Below are positions 1-7,366 of a stretch of 64,000 nt of DNA, piece after piece. Source of the DNA: Actinoallomurus spadix (lineage in GTDB: Bacteria > Actinomycetota > Actinomycetes > Streptosporangiales > Streptosporangiaceae). Location of the stretch: NCBI RefSeq assembly GCF_024055725.1, contig NZ_JAMXMX010000004.1, forward strand, positions 310,001 through 374,000. The letters are read 5' to 3'. The notes beneath the pieces are model-generated. The model ran no database searches, was not told where the DNA came from, and saw nothing but the letters and a program-made list of their open reading frames with translations. Position numbers and translations under genes: made by a program. The first letter of the stretch is position 1; every line of letters starts with the position of its first letter.

Positions 1-61
1 GGACCTGCGGCTCGGCCGGTCGATCGACCTGTCGGTGTTCGGCCTGCCCGCCACCCGCTGA
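1..61 (+). CDS. C-terminal end of an unidentified protein (partial)
   Basis: Only the last 19 codons lie in the window. Reading from base 2 gives an open frame ending in SVFGLPATR and a TGA at 59-61, with G or C at nearly every third position, as in the real genes nearby. It points at the MarR gene, so the two would be convergent. The family cannot be recognised from so short a piece. Confidence 0.4.
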   Translation, partial: DLRLGRSIDLSVFGLPATR

Positions 62-92
62 CGACGGCGACGGCGGCGGCCGGCCGCCGCCG

Positions 93-566
93 TCAGCCGC
101 CGGCCTCGGTGGTGGCGTCAAGGCGCGCGAGCACCTGGTCGGACACCTGCCGGAGCATCGCGAGCTGGTCGCGGGTGAGCTCGTCGAGGAACAGGCGTCG
201 TACGGTGTCGACGTGCCCCGGGGCGGCGGCGACGATGGCCCGCCGGCCCGCGTCGGTCAGCGCGACGACGGCGCCGCGGCCGTCCTCGTCGCACTCCTCA
301 CGTGCGACGAGGCCGCGGCGCTGCATCCGGGTGAGGTGGTGGGACAGGCGGCTCTGCTCCCACTGCAGGCCACGCTGCAGTTCGAACGGCCGTAGCCGCC
401 CGTCCGGGGCGTCGGTGAGCTGGACGAGCACCTCATAGTCGGCCAGTGAGAGACCGGAGTCCGCCTGCAGTTGCCGGTTGAGCCGGGCGGACAGCCGCCC
501 GTGCATGCGGATGAACGCACGCCAGGCGCGCTGCTCCTCGTCGTCGAGCCATCGGGTGGCGCTCAT
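93..566 (-). CDS. MarR-family transcriptional regulator
   Basis: A 157-residue winged-helix repressor of the MarR type. The central part (about residues 35-110) has the typical helix-turn-helix and wing, including ...WEQSRLSHHLTRMQRRGLV followed by the charged wing EECDEDGRGAVVALTD. MarR proteins are dimers that usually leave DNA when a phenolic or oxidant signal binds. The ATG at 566 is preferred over the in-frame GTG at 575 because AAGGTGAGG lies just upstream of the ATG. The gene is divergent from the pirin/VOC pair, and the gap between them holds a large palindromic operator, so autoregulation and control of the pirin gene are likely (inference). The effector is unknown. Confidence 0.9.
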   Translation of the reverse strand: MSATRWLDDEEQRAWRAFIRMHGRLSARLNRQLQADSGLSLADYEVLVQLTDAPDGRLRPFELQRGLQWEQSRLSHHLTRMQRRGLVAREECDEDGRGAVVALTDAGRRAIVAAAPGHVDTVRRLFLDELTRDQLAMLRQVSDQVLARLDATTEAGG

Positions 567-588
567 GAGCCTCACCTTAGCGTGATCA

Positions 589-660
589 ATGACACGTCAT
601 TGAACGAGGAAATATATGACGTGTCATAAGGGTTGGGCGGCCTAGATGATGCATCATCTA
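589..660. promoter_or_regulatory. Palindromic operator region, probably for the divergent MarR protein
   Basis: Three symmetric elements are seen between the two start codons. ATGACACGTCAT (589-600) and its exact reverse complement ATGACGTGTCAT (616-627) form a 12-bp inverted repeat around a short AT-rich stretch. At 643-660 there is a perfect 18-bp palindrome, TAGATGATGCATCATCTA. Symmetric sites of this size in a marR intergenic region are the usual binding sites of the regulator. That this MarR protein binds them is inferred. Confidence 0.75.
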
Positions 661-689
661 CCTGGAAGATCGGACTGAGAGGCCCTGTC

Positions 690-1457
690 ATGAGCACCCC
701 GGTGACACCGCGGATCGACATCCGCCACGCGGACGACCGCTACAAGACCGAGATCGGCTGGCTCGACTCGAAGCACTCGTTCTCCTTCGGCCACCACCAC
801 GACCCGCGCAACACCCACCACGGTCTGCTGCTCGTCAACAACGACGACGTGGTCACGCCCGGCATGGGCTTCGAGACCCACCCGCACCGTGACATGGAGA
901 TCGTCACCTGGGTCCTCCGCGGGTCGCTGGTCCACCAGGACTCCACCGGCCACAACGGAGTGATCTACCCCGGTCTCGCCCAGCGGATGAGCGCCGGCAC
1001 CGGCATCCTGCACTCCGAGAAGAACGACTCCTGGCACCTGCGGGGCGAGCGGCACGACGAGCCGGTGCACTTCGTCCAGATGTGGGTGGTGCCCGACGAG
1101 GCCGGCATCACCCCCGGGTACGAACAGCTCGAGATCGACGAGAAGCTGCTGTCCTCCGGCACGCTCGTGCCCGTCGCCTCCGGGATGGAGCGGCACGACG
1201 GCGAGGCCGCGATCCGGATCAAGAACCGGTACGCCGCGCTGTACGCCGCCCGTCTGGCACCCGGCCAGAGCGTCGAACTGCCCGACGCGCCGTACCTGCA
1301 CCTGTTCGTGCCACGCGGCGCCGTGAACCTGGAGGGCGCCGGTCCGCTCGGCACGGGTGACGCCGTGCGCTTCACCGCCGTCGGCGGGCAGCGGGTCACC
1401 GCGACCGAACCCGCGGAGATCCTGGTGTGGGAGATGCACGCCACCATCGCCGCCTGA
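690..1457 (+). CDS. Pirin family protein (quercetinase-like bicupin)
   Basis: 255 residues. The N-terminal cupin has the pirin signature: FGHHHDPRNTHHGLLLVNND, then GFETHPHRDMEIVTWVLRG and the SAGTGILHSE segment, giving the His/His/His/Glu metal set of the first domain. Pirins of the YhhW type are cytoplasmic metal proteins; some have quercetin 2,3-dioxygenase activity, others act as redox-sensitive cofactors. ATG 690 follows GAGAGG; an upstream in-frame TTG at 633 would lie inside the operator and is rejected. The VOC gene follows after about 110 bp. With MarR control this looks like a small response unit to phenolic or oxidative stress (inference). Confidence 0.9.
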   Translation: MSTPVTPRIDIRHADDRYKTEIGWLDSKHSFSFGHHHDPRNTHHGLLLVNNDDVVTPGMGFETHPHRDMEIVTWVLRGSLVHQDSTGHNGVIYPGLAQRMSAGTGILHSEKNDSWHLRGERHDEPVHFVQMWVVPDEAGITPGYEQLEIDEKLLSSGTLVPVASGMERHDGEAAIRIKNRYAALYAARLAPGQSVELPDAPYLHLFVPRGAVNLEGAGPLGTGDAVRFTAVGGQRVTATEPAEILVWEMHATIAA

Positions 1458-1567
1458 TCACCCGGCCGCCTGATCATGGAAGCCGCGCAGGACCGCCCGC
1501 GGGCGGGAGTCCACCGCCCGCCCCCCGGGCAGGGAACCCACACCACCACCCGGATCCGGAGGAGACC

Positions 1568-2071
1568 ATGACCGACACCCCGACCGACCTCGCCGCGCTG
1601 GAGGCCGAACGGCGCCGCATCCGCGCCGCCCATCTCCGCCCCGCCGCCGAGCGTCCCCGGTCCACGGCGCGCGGGCTCCACCACACCGCGCTGATCAGCG
1701 GCGACGTGGAGCGTACCGTCCGCTTCTACCAGGACGTGCTGGGCTTCCCGCTCACCGAGCTGATCGAGAACCGGGACTACCCCGGCTCCTCGCACTTCTT
1801 CTTCGACATCGGCAACGGCAATCTGCTCGCCTTCTTCGACTTCCCCGGGCTCGACCTCGGCCCGTACGCCGAAGTCCTCGGGGGCCTCCACCACTGCGCG
1901 ATCTCGGTGGAGCCCGCGCGCTGGGAGGAGATCGTGCGCCGCCTGGACGACGCCGGCGTCGAGCACGTCGTCCACAGCGAGGTCTCGGTCTACTTCCGGG
2001 ACCCCGACGGCGCCCGCATCGAGCTGATCGCCGACCCGCTCGGCGAGATGTACGGCGACCGGGTGCTGTGA
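1568..2071 (+). CDS. VOC (glyoxalase/dioxygenase fold) family protein
   Basis: 167 residues: a charged N-terminal stretch of about 35 residues, then one VOC domain. Visible are the first metal His in GLHHTALISGDVERTVRFYQ, the VLGF turn, a second His region GGLHHCAISVEP and the closing YFRDPDGARIELIAD with the metal Glu. VOC proteins bind a divalent metal and act as glyoxalases, isomerases, dioxygenases or resistance proteins; which applies here cannot be told. ATG 1568 follows GGAGGAG. It lies downstream of the pirin gene on the same strand and probably shares its MarR-controlled transcript. Confidence 0.85.
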   Translation: MTDTPTDLAALEAERRRIRAAHLRPAAERPRSTARGLHHTALISGDVERTVRFYQDVLGFPLTELIENRDYPGSSHFFFDIGNGNLLAFFDFPGLDLGPYAEVLGGLHHCAISVEPARWEEIVRRLDDAGVEHVVHSEVSVYFRDPDGARIELIADPLGEMYGDRVL

Positions 2072-2088
2072 CACGCCTGAGCGCCCAT

Positions 2089-2135
2089 CCGGTGGGCGGG
2101 ACCGGCGTCATCCGTCCGGCGGTCCCGCCCACCGG
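2089..2135. terminator. Strong hairpin between convergent genes
   Basis: A perfect 16-bp stem (CCGGTGGGCGGGACCG at 2089-2104 pairing with 2120-2135) with a 15-nt loop lies 18 bp after the VOC stop and before the 3-prime end of the CBS gene on the other strand. There is no U tract, as is usual for high-GC actinomycete terminators. It can serve both directions. Confidence 0.75.
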
Positions 2136-2190
2136 GCCGAGGCCGGGACGTCCCGCCCCCGGGCGCGGGCATTCCGCGATGAGGGCGTGG

Positions 2191-2616
2191 TCAGTGCGAC
2201 GTGGTGGAGATGGCGGACACCAGCTCGCCGAGCTTGTCCTCGGGCAGCTTCGCCGCCAGGTCGGCCTGGCTGATGATCCCGATCAGCTGGTCGTTCTCCA
2301 TCACGGGCAGGCGCCGGATCCGGTGCTCCGACATCTCATGCAGGACGATCTCGATGTCGGAGCCGGCGTCGACGTAGAACACCTCGCCCTCGCCGATGAG
2401 GTCTCCGGCACGGACGTCGGCGGGGTTCCTGCCCTGCGCGATGGCCTTCACGACGATGTCGCGGTCGGTGATGATCCCCTTCAGCCGGCCGTCGTTCCCG
2501 CAGACCGGCAGCGCGCCCACGTCCGACTCGGCCATGCGGCGGGCCGCGGTGGTGAGGTCCTCGTCCATCGACAGGCACTCACAACCGTGGTGCATGATCT
2601 CGCGTGCGGTTGTCAT
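2191..2616 (-). CDS. hrp1: CBS-pair protein, Hrp1 (Rv2626c) type
   Basis: 141 residues, almost entirely a CBS pair: first CBS MTTAREIMHHGCECLSMDED to about residue 60 with ITDRDIVVKA, second to the C-terminus with EHRIRRLPVMENDQLIGIIS. Start, length and many blocks (MTTAR.IM, GALP.CG, TDRDIV.K, YVDA, HRIRRLPV) match what is known of M. tuberculosis hypoxic response protein 1, one of the most strongly DosR-induced proteins. CBS pairs usually sense adenine nucleotides; the Hrp1 ligand is not settled. GAGAGGGGA precedes the ATG. It is the last gene of a leftward unit with a universal stress protein and a small coiled-coil protein. Confidence 0.9.
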   Translation of the reverse strand: MTTAREIMHHGCECLSMDEDLTTAARRMAESDVGALPVCGNDGRLKGIITDRDIVVKAIAQGRNPADVRAGDLIGEGEVFYVDAGSDIEIVLHEMSEHRIRRLPVMENDQLIGIISQADLAAKLPEDKLGELVSAISTTSH

Positions 2617-2682
2617 GATCTGTTCCCCTCTCTTCGAGCCCCTCGTCCGGGACTCGCTCTCTCCCCGTCAGTACGGGCTTGC

Positions 2683-3168
2683 TCAGGATTCGGGCGCCGG
2701 CGGCTCGTCGTCCGGCGGCTTGCCGGGGACCATCACCACCGGGCACGACGCGTAGGACAGGCAGTAGTGGCCGACCGACTGGGCGGTCAGGCGCCGCCTG
2801 CCGGGGCGGTCGTGGGTGGCCAGGACGAGCAGCGACGCGTTCCGGGCGAGCTCGACGAGGACCGGGCCCGCGGGTCCTTCGAGGATCTCGATGTCGGCGG
2901 CGACGTCCGGTGCGCATCGGCTGAGCACCTCTTCGATCGAGGCCCGGCAGCCGGCGACCACGGCCTTGCGTCTCTGCTCACGCTCATCGTGGCTGAGCAC
3001 CGCGGCCTCTCCGGGTCCCAGCTCCCACGCGTGGACGACCCGCAACCGGGAGCCCTGCCGGCGCGCCTGGTCGACGGCCCAGCGCAGCGCCGCCGTCCGG
3101 GCCGGTGACTCGTCGATCCCGACGAGGATGGGCGCGGGTTCGCCGTTGGACGGAGCATCACCGGTCAT
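2683..3168 (-). CDS. Universal stress protein, single domain
   Basis: 161 residues with one UspA domain. It opens PAPILVGIDESPARTAALRW, has the helix/strand RVVHAW, and carries an imperfect nucleotide motif near the end (VLATHDRPGRRRLTAQSVGH). The standard ATP-binding signature is G-2x-G-9x-G-S/T; here the glycines are partly replaced, so ATP binding is doubtful. The start at 3168 is chosen because AGAGGTGA lies 9-10 bp upstream; the open frame runs on to 3249 without an RBS. It sits between the coiled-coil gene and hrp1 on the same strand. Confidence 0.85.
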   Translation of the reverse strand: MTGDAPSNGEPAPILVGIDESPARTAALRWAVDQARRQGSRLRVVHAWELGPGEAAVLSHDEREQRRKAVVAGCRASIEEVLSRCAPDVAADIEILEGPAGPVLVELARNASLLVLATHDRPGRRRLTAQSVGHYCLSYASCPVVMVPGKPPDDEPPAPES

Positions 3169-3245
3169 CGCGTGGTTCACCTCTGGGCGGCCACCCGGGG
3201 CACGCCGCCGGCAGGCGCCGGGACCACCCGCCTCGCGCGAACGGC

Positions 3246-3494
3246 TCATCGCCGGGCTTCGTGGTGTTCCTCATCGCGGTGCGGATCGGTGATGAGCAGG
3301 AGTTCGTACGCGCGACGTGCCGCCTCGGCCACCGTCCTCTCCCCGGGCTCGGCCAGCGGGCCCTCCTCGAGCCCGTGCGCCAGCGACCGGATCGCCTCGG
3401 CGACCGCCTCCGTACGGGCCTCCAGTCGGGCGACGCGTTTCTCCAGGTCGGACGGGGTCGTCCCCTGGTCCGTCCGATCACCGTCTCGGATCAT
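3246..3494 (-). CDS. Small charged coiled-coil protein, unknown function
   Basis: 82 residues, no recognised family. Residues 15-65 are a continuous charged helix with heptad-like spacing (LEKRVARLEARTEAVAEAIR), and the C-terminus is rich in His, Glu and Arg (DPHRDEEHHEARR). A good RBS (GAGGGAG) precedes the ATG, and the gene leads the leftward unit with the universal stress and CBS genes, which supports it being real. It begins right at the edge of the intergenic region that carries DosR-like boxes. Confidence 0.65.
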   Translation of the reverse strand: MIRDGDRTDQGTTPSDLEKRVARLEARTEAVAEAIRSLAHGLEEGPLAEPGERTVAEAARRAYELLLITDPHRDEEHHEARR

Positions 3495-3603
3495 CGACTC
3501 CCTCGCTTTCCAGGCCGGTTCGGGTCCGGCGGTGCCGCCGGATCTTCGGAGTCCGTGCGACGGTCCTCATCTCCAGACTTCCCCGCCGGAAGGAGACGCC
3601 CCA

Positions 3604-3684
3604 GGGTCTTTCGTCACCAGCTGCCCGTCCGCCGTCCCCGCACGGCGCGCCGACCGGTCCGCGTTCCCTTCGGGCCCTGGTCCC
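3604..3684. promoter_or_regulatory. Divergent promoter region with two DosR-like boxes
   Basis: The 335-bp gap between the leftward stress unit (start 3494) and the rightward USP gene (start 3830) holds no gene. Seen: GGGTCTTTCGTCAC at 3604-3617 (compare the mycobacterial GGGACTwwAGTCCC core) and, on the minus strand at 3671-3684, GGGACCAGGGCCCG, a weaker match. Together they could serve both directions. Binding by a DosR/DevR response regulator is inferred; the regulator gene is not in the window. Confidence 0.5.
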
Positions 3685-3829
3685 TGGGGAGACCGGCCCC
3701 TGGGACGGCAGCGGTCGTTGGTCACCGTCTCCCGGGACCTTCGCCGCGCTGACCGGCGGCCACGGAGGGAAGAACGATGGTGCCGTCCGGAGCCGGAGCC
3801 TTCGGACGGCCGAAGCGAGAGGGGGGACC

Positions 3830-4714
3830 ATGCGAGAAGCCGTCGTCGTCGGCGTCGATGGATCGACCCAGGCCCTGGCGGCCGTGGATTGGGCCGCGGC
3901 GGAGGCCGGGCGCAGACGGCTGCCGCTGCGAATCGTGCACGTCTCGACCGGCTGGGAGCGCGGTGACATCCCCGCGTATCGCGGCCGCGGGTCGCCGGAG
4001 CCGGAGAGCCCGGGGCTGCGGATCCTGGACGCGGCCGAGGAACGCGCCCGGACCTTCGCCTCGGTTCAGATCGAGCGACGGCTCGGCGTCGGGCCCGTTC
4101 CCCGGACACTCCTGGAGGAGTCGGCGGGGGGCGCGCTGCTGGTCCTGGGGCAGCGGAGTACCGGCGCCGTCACCCGGCTGCTGCTCGGCTCGGTGAGCCG
4201 GCAGGCGGCCGAACACGCCGACTGCCCGATCGTCGTCGTCCCCATGGACCCCGACCCCCGGTCCCGGCGGCCGGAGGTCGCCGTCGGGGTCGACGGCTCC
4301 GACGCGTCCGTCGACGCCGTGGGCTTCGCCCTGGAGGAGGCGGCGACGCGCGGGGTGGGCCTGCGCGCGATCCACGTGTGGAGCCGCCCGGACAGCCCAC
4401 GGGACCTGCGGCCGGTCTGCTACGACGCGCTGACGGCCGAGGAGGAGGGCGCCAGGGTCCTGTCGGAGTCCCTCGCCGGGTGGACGGCCAAGTACCCCGA
4501 CGTACCGGTGATCGAGCAGGTGGTCGAGGACCGTCCGCTCACGGTCCTCGCCGAGGCCTCACGCACGGCCGAACTCCTCGTGGTCGGCGCCAGAGGGCGG
4601 GGCGGGTTCCCCGGCCTGCGCCTCGGGTCGGTGGGCCACGCGGTGCTGCACCACGCCCGGGGACCGGTGGCCGTCGTACGGCGGTCCGGCCGCGGCGCCG
4701 GGGCCGGAGGGTGA
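3830..4714 (+). CDS. Tandem-domain universal stress protein
   Basis: 294 residues made of two UspA domains. Domain 1 starts EAVVVGVDGSTQALAAVDWA, domain 2 at about residue 147 with PEVAVGVDGSDASVDAVGFA. The C-terminal domain keeps the ATP motif VVGARGRGGFPGLRLGSVGH (G-2x-G-9x-G-S); domain 1 has a diverged one (GQRSTGAVTRLLLGSVSRQ). Two-domain USPs of this size (Rv1996, Rv2005c, Rv2623 in M. tuberculosis) bind ATP and are DosR-induced; Rv2623 slows growth. GAGAGGGGGG precedes ATG 3830. The gene is divergent from the hrp1 unit across the box-containing gap. Confidence 0.9.
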   Translation: MREAVVVGVDGSTQALAAVDWAAAEAGRRRLPLRIVHVSTGWERGDIPAYRGRGSPEPESPGLRILDAAEERARTFASVQIERRLGVGPVPRTLLEESAGGALLVLGQRSTGAVTRLLLGSVSRQAAEHADCPIVVVPMDPDPRSRRPEVAVGVDGSDASVDAVGFALEEAATRGVGLRAIHVWSRPDSPRDLRPVCYDALTAEEEGARVLSESLAGWTAKYPDVPVIEQVVEDRPLTVLAEASRTAELLVVGARGRGGFPGLRLGSVGHAVLHHARGPVAVVRRSGRGAGAGG

Positions 4715-4768
4715 CGACCGGCGACCCGGCCGCCGATCAGGGAGGGCCCGGCGTCCCGTCGGCCCGCG

Positions 4769-5365
4769 TCACGGGTAGTGAACGACGCGGACCACGCCCG
4801 GCACGGTCTGAGCGATCACGTCGGCGATCCGCGCCGTCCTCTCGTCGCCGTCACCCCGGAGTTCGACGACGCCCTCGTGCACCGTGACCCGTGTCTCCGC
4901 CGTCTCCGCGGACAGGTCCCGGAGTGCCGCCCGTACGTCGTCGCGGATCCGTTCGTCCCCATGGGCGAGCATCCCCATCAGGTCACGGCGGCTGACGATG
5001 CCCACCACCGTGGTGTCGCGGACGACGGGAACGCTCTTGACCCCGGTGGTGATCATCACCTCGACGAGTCCCAGGACGTCGTCGGTCTCCCGCGCCGTCC
5101 GCACGTTCGGTGTCATGACCTCCTCCACCCCGGCCGGCGGCGGCGCCTCGGGCGGCGCGGCGAGACGCAGGTAGGCCCGCGGGTCCGCCTCGAACTGGCC
5201 GCGCAGCAGGTCCATCTCGCTGACGATCCCGACCATCCGGCCCTCTTCGTCGACGACCGGGGCGGCCGTGATGTTCATCTCGTACAGCAGGCGGATCGCC
5301 TGCCGGACCGTCCAGTCCCGTGGCACGGCCACCACGGGGGCCGTCATCACCTCGTGCACCAGCAT
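4769..5365 (-). CDS. CBS-pair protein with C-terminal BON domain
   Basis: 198 residues. Two CBS motifs (MLVHEVMTAPVVAVPRDWTV; VEEVMTPNVRTARETDDVLG) occupy residues 1-125, followed by a BON domain (about 135-198: IRDDVRAALRD...VTVHEGVVELRGDG...VPGVVRVVHYP). CBS-BON proteins are common in actinobacteria; BON domains are thought to bind lipid or membranes. GGAGGTGA stands just before ATG 5365, so the longer open frame to 5422 is not used. It is convergent with the USP gene and has a DosR-like box 50-63 bp upstream, which places it with the dormancy set. Confidence 0.88.
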   Translation of the reverse strand: MLVHEVMTAPVVAVPRDWTVRQAIRLLYEMNITAAPVVDEEGRMVGIVSEMDLLRGQFEADPRAYLRLAAPPEAPPPAGVEEVMTPNVRTARETDDVLGLVEVMITTGVKSVPVVRDTTVVGIVSRRDLMGMLAHGDERIRDDVRAALRDLSAETAETRVTVHEGVVELRGDGDERTARIADVIAQTVPGVVRVVHYP

Positions 5366-5414
5366 CCCGTTCACCTCCACTCTCCATCCCACCTGCCCGT
5401 TCCCTCTCGGGCGA

Positions 5415-5428
5415 GAGGCCAAGGTCCC
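5415..5428 (-). promoter_or_regulatory. DosR-like box upstream of the CBS-BON gene
   Basis: On the minus strand this reads GGGACCTTGGCCTC, matching the GGGACC...G.C.C pattern seen at other stress promoters in the window. It ends 50 bp before the ATG at 5365, a usual activator distance. Binding is inferred. Confidence 0.5.
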
Positions 5429-5464
5429 GTGGCGGCCTCCGTACGGCCCGGGTCGCCGAGGCGG

Positions 5465-6586
5465 TCAGGTCACCGGGTGCCCGGCGAGGAGGACCTCGCG
5501 GACGTCCAGCGTGGTGTCCCCCGGCCGCCAGGCGAAGGTGATCAGGTCGGCGGGCCGGCCGAGCCGCAGCAGGCCGCGGCCGCCGGTGAAACGCCCGGGA
5601 TTGGCCGTCGCGAGGCGCAGCCCGGTGGCGAGGGTCAGACCGGCCATCGTGATCGCCGTCGCGACCCCGTCGGCGAGAGAGCGGGAGGCGCCGGCCAGCA
5701 GTGGCGTGCCGACGTAGGACAGCCGCCCGTCGGCCGACAGTTCCACGTCCCCGCCCACCGGGGTCCGGTACCGCCCCGGGGACATGCCGGCGAGGGCCGT
5801 CGCGTCGGACACCAGGTGGGAGCGCTCGACGCCCTTGGCGCGCAGCATGACGCGGAACGTGTCGGCGGGCAGGTGGTGCCCGTCCGCGATGAACCCGGCG
5901 TGCAGACGGTCGTCGGCGAGCTGGGTCCACAGGTGGTTCGGATGCCGGGGCAGCACGGTGTAGGTGGCGTTGCCCAGGTGCGTGGCGAGTTCGGCGCCGG
6001 CGTCGACCGCCCGGGTGATCTGCTCGGGCGTGGCGTGGGTGTGCCCGATCGCGCAGCGCACGCCCATGCGGGTGGCGGCGGCGATGAAGTCGATCGCGGC
6101 GTCGTCGTGCGGCGAGACGGTGACCATGCCGACGAGGTCGCCCCAGCGGCGCAGCTCCGCGACGTCGGCGGGCCGCAGGTACCGCGGGTCGTGCACGCCG
6201 CGCGGGCCGTCCTCCGCCGAGAGGAACGGTCCCTCCACGTGGACGTAGGGGATCGCGTGGGCGACGAGCGGGTCGGCCCGGCGGGCCCGCGCGATCGCCG
6301 ACAGCGCCGCGTGAACGCGCTCCTCGGGCGCGGTCACGAGCGTCGGGACGAGCGTGGTCGTCCCGGTACGGCCCACGGCGCGCACGAGCGCGGCCACCGT
6401 GGCCTCGTCGACGTCGGCGGCGTTCACGTCGTGCCCGGCGAACCCGTTGACCTGCAGGTCGACCAGGCCGGGCGCGAGCCACCGGTCCGCGGGCCCGCCG
6501 GCCTCGGTGATCGCGCCGATCCGCCCGTCCTCGACGGTCACACACAGCGTGCGCCCGGTCGCCGGGTCCCGGCCGCTGATCCTCAC
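5465..6586 (-). CDS. nagA: N-acetylglucosamine-6-phosphate deacetylase
   Basis: 373 residues. Removes acetate from GlcNAc-6-P to give GlcN-6-P in the cytoplasm. The amidohydrolase barrel shows the first metal-ligand segment VHVEGPFLS, the His pair in AIGHTHATPEQI and ATHLGNATY, and the catalytic Asp in HLVSDATALAGM; ANPGRF near the end is typical of NagA. The start is GTG 6586, whose last two bases are shared with the TGA of nagB (GTGA), so the two are translationally coupled. The product feeds directly into NagB. The last 10 codons keep the C-terminal beta-sandwich (ADLITFAWRPGD). Confidence 0.93.
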   Translation of the reverse strand: MRISGRDPATGRTLCVTVEDGRIGAITEAGGPADRWLAPGLVDLQVNGFAGHDVNAADVDEATVAALVRAVGRTGTTTLVPTLVTAPEERVHAALSAIARARRADPLVAHAIPYVHVEGPFLSAEDGPRGVHDPRYLRPADVAELRRWGDLVGMVTVSPHDDAAIDFIAAATRMGVRCAIGHTHATPEQITRAVDAGAELATHLGNATYTVLPRHPNHLWTQLADDRLHAGFIADGHHLPADTFRVMLRAKGVERSHLVSDATALAGMSPGRYRTPVGGDVELSADGRLSYVGTPLLAGASRSLADGVATAITMAGLTLATGLRLATANPGRFTGGRGLLRLGRPADLITFAWRPGDTTLDVREVLLAGHPVT

Positions 6587-7344
6587 CGGGGCGCGGATTC
6601 CTCGTCCACGTACACGACGCAGCGCGGGTGGGTGCGCAGCGCGCTCGCGGGCAGGTGCCCGCCGATCGGGCCGCGCAGCGCGGCGGTCACGGCATCGCGC
6701 TTGCGGGCGCCGGGGACCATGCAGAAGACCTCGTCGGCCGCGAGCAGCGCCGGGACGGTCAGGGTGATCGCCCGGCGGGGCACCTGGTCCAGGACCGCGA
6801 AGCAGCCGTCGTCGACCTGCTGCCGGCGGCAGACCTCGTCGAGCTCGACGACCTTGACGGGCACGGGGTCGGCCAGGTCGGCGGGCGGGTCGTTGAACGC
6901 CAGGTGCCCGTTGACGCCGATCCCCAGGCAGGTGATGTCGATCGGCGCGGCCGTCAGCAGCCGGGCGTACGCCTCGGGGGGCGCGTCCGGGTCGATCAGG
7001 TGCACCGCGCCGAGCGGCACCCGGTCGAAGAACGCCCGGCGCAGCCACGCGCCGAAGCGCTGCGGGGCGCCGGTGTCCAGGCTGAGGTACTCGTCCATGT
7101 GGAACGCGGTCACCCGTGTCCAGTCGACGCCCGGATGCTCCGCCAGCGCGCGGAGCGTCGCCTCCTGGCTGGGCGCCGCGGCGAAGATCATCCGGACCTC
7201 GGGCCGGGCCGCCAGCCGCGTGATGATCGCCGCGGCGATGTCCCGCGCGGCGGCGCGCCCCAGCTCCTCGGCGTCGGGGAACCGGCGGAGGACGGGTTCG
7301 TACGTCGCGGCGTCCGGCCGCTCTGCGTCTGTCATCGCGGCCAC
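6583..7344 (-). CDS. nagB: Glucosamine-6-phosphate deaminase
   Basis: 253 residues. Converts GlcN-6-P to fructose-6-P and ammonia. Catalytic parts are visible: TAFHMDEYLSLD (catalytic Asp), GIGVNGHLAFNDPP (His of the active-site lid), and the phosphate-binding FAAAPSQEA segment. GTG 7344 has GGAG 4 bp upstream; an in-frame ATG at 7335 is the alternative. It lies 22 bp after the LysR gene on the same strand and overlaps nagA by 4 bp. No PTS or ABC transporter for GlcNAc and no DasR-type operator were seen nearby. Confidence 0.92.
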   Translation of the reverse strand: MAAMTDAERPDAATYEPVLRRFPDAEELGRAAARDIAAAIITRLAARPEVRMIFAAAPSQEATLRALAEHPGVDWTRVTAFHMDEYLSLDTGAPQRFGAWLRRAFFDRVPLGAVHLIDPDAPPEAYARLLTAAPIDITCLGIGVNGHLAFNDPPADLADPVPVKVVELDEVCRRQQVDDGCFAVLDQVPRRAITLTVPALLAADEVFCMVPGARKRDAVTAALRGPIGGHLPASALRTHPRCVVYVDEESAPR

Positions 7345-7366
7345 GGTACTCCGCGCCCGCGCGACC

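Noticed and set aside
4983-7048. Long minus-strand frames across nagA/nagB and the CBS-BON gene
   Set aside because: They are high-GC shadow frames rich in Arg, Ala, Gly and Pro; the true genes are recognisable in other frames or from internal starts.
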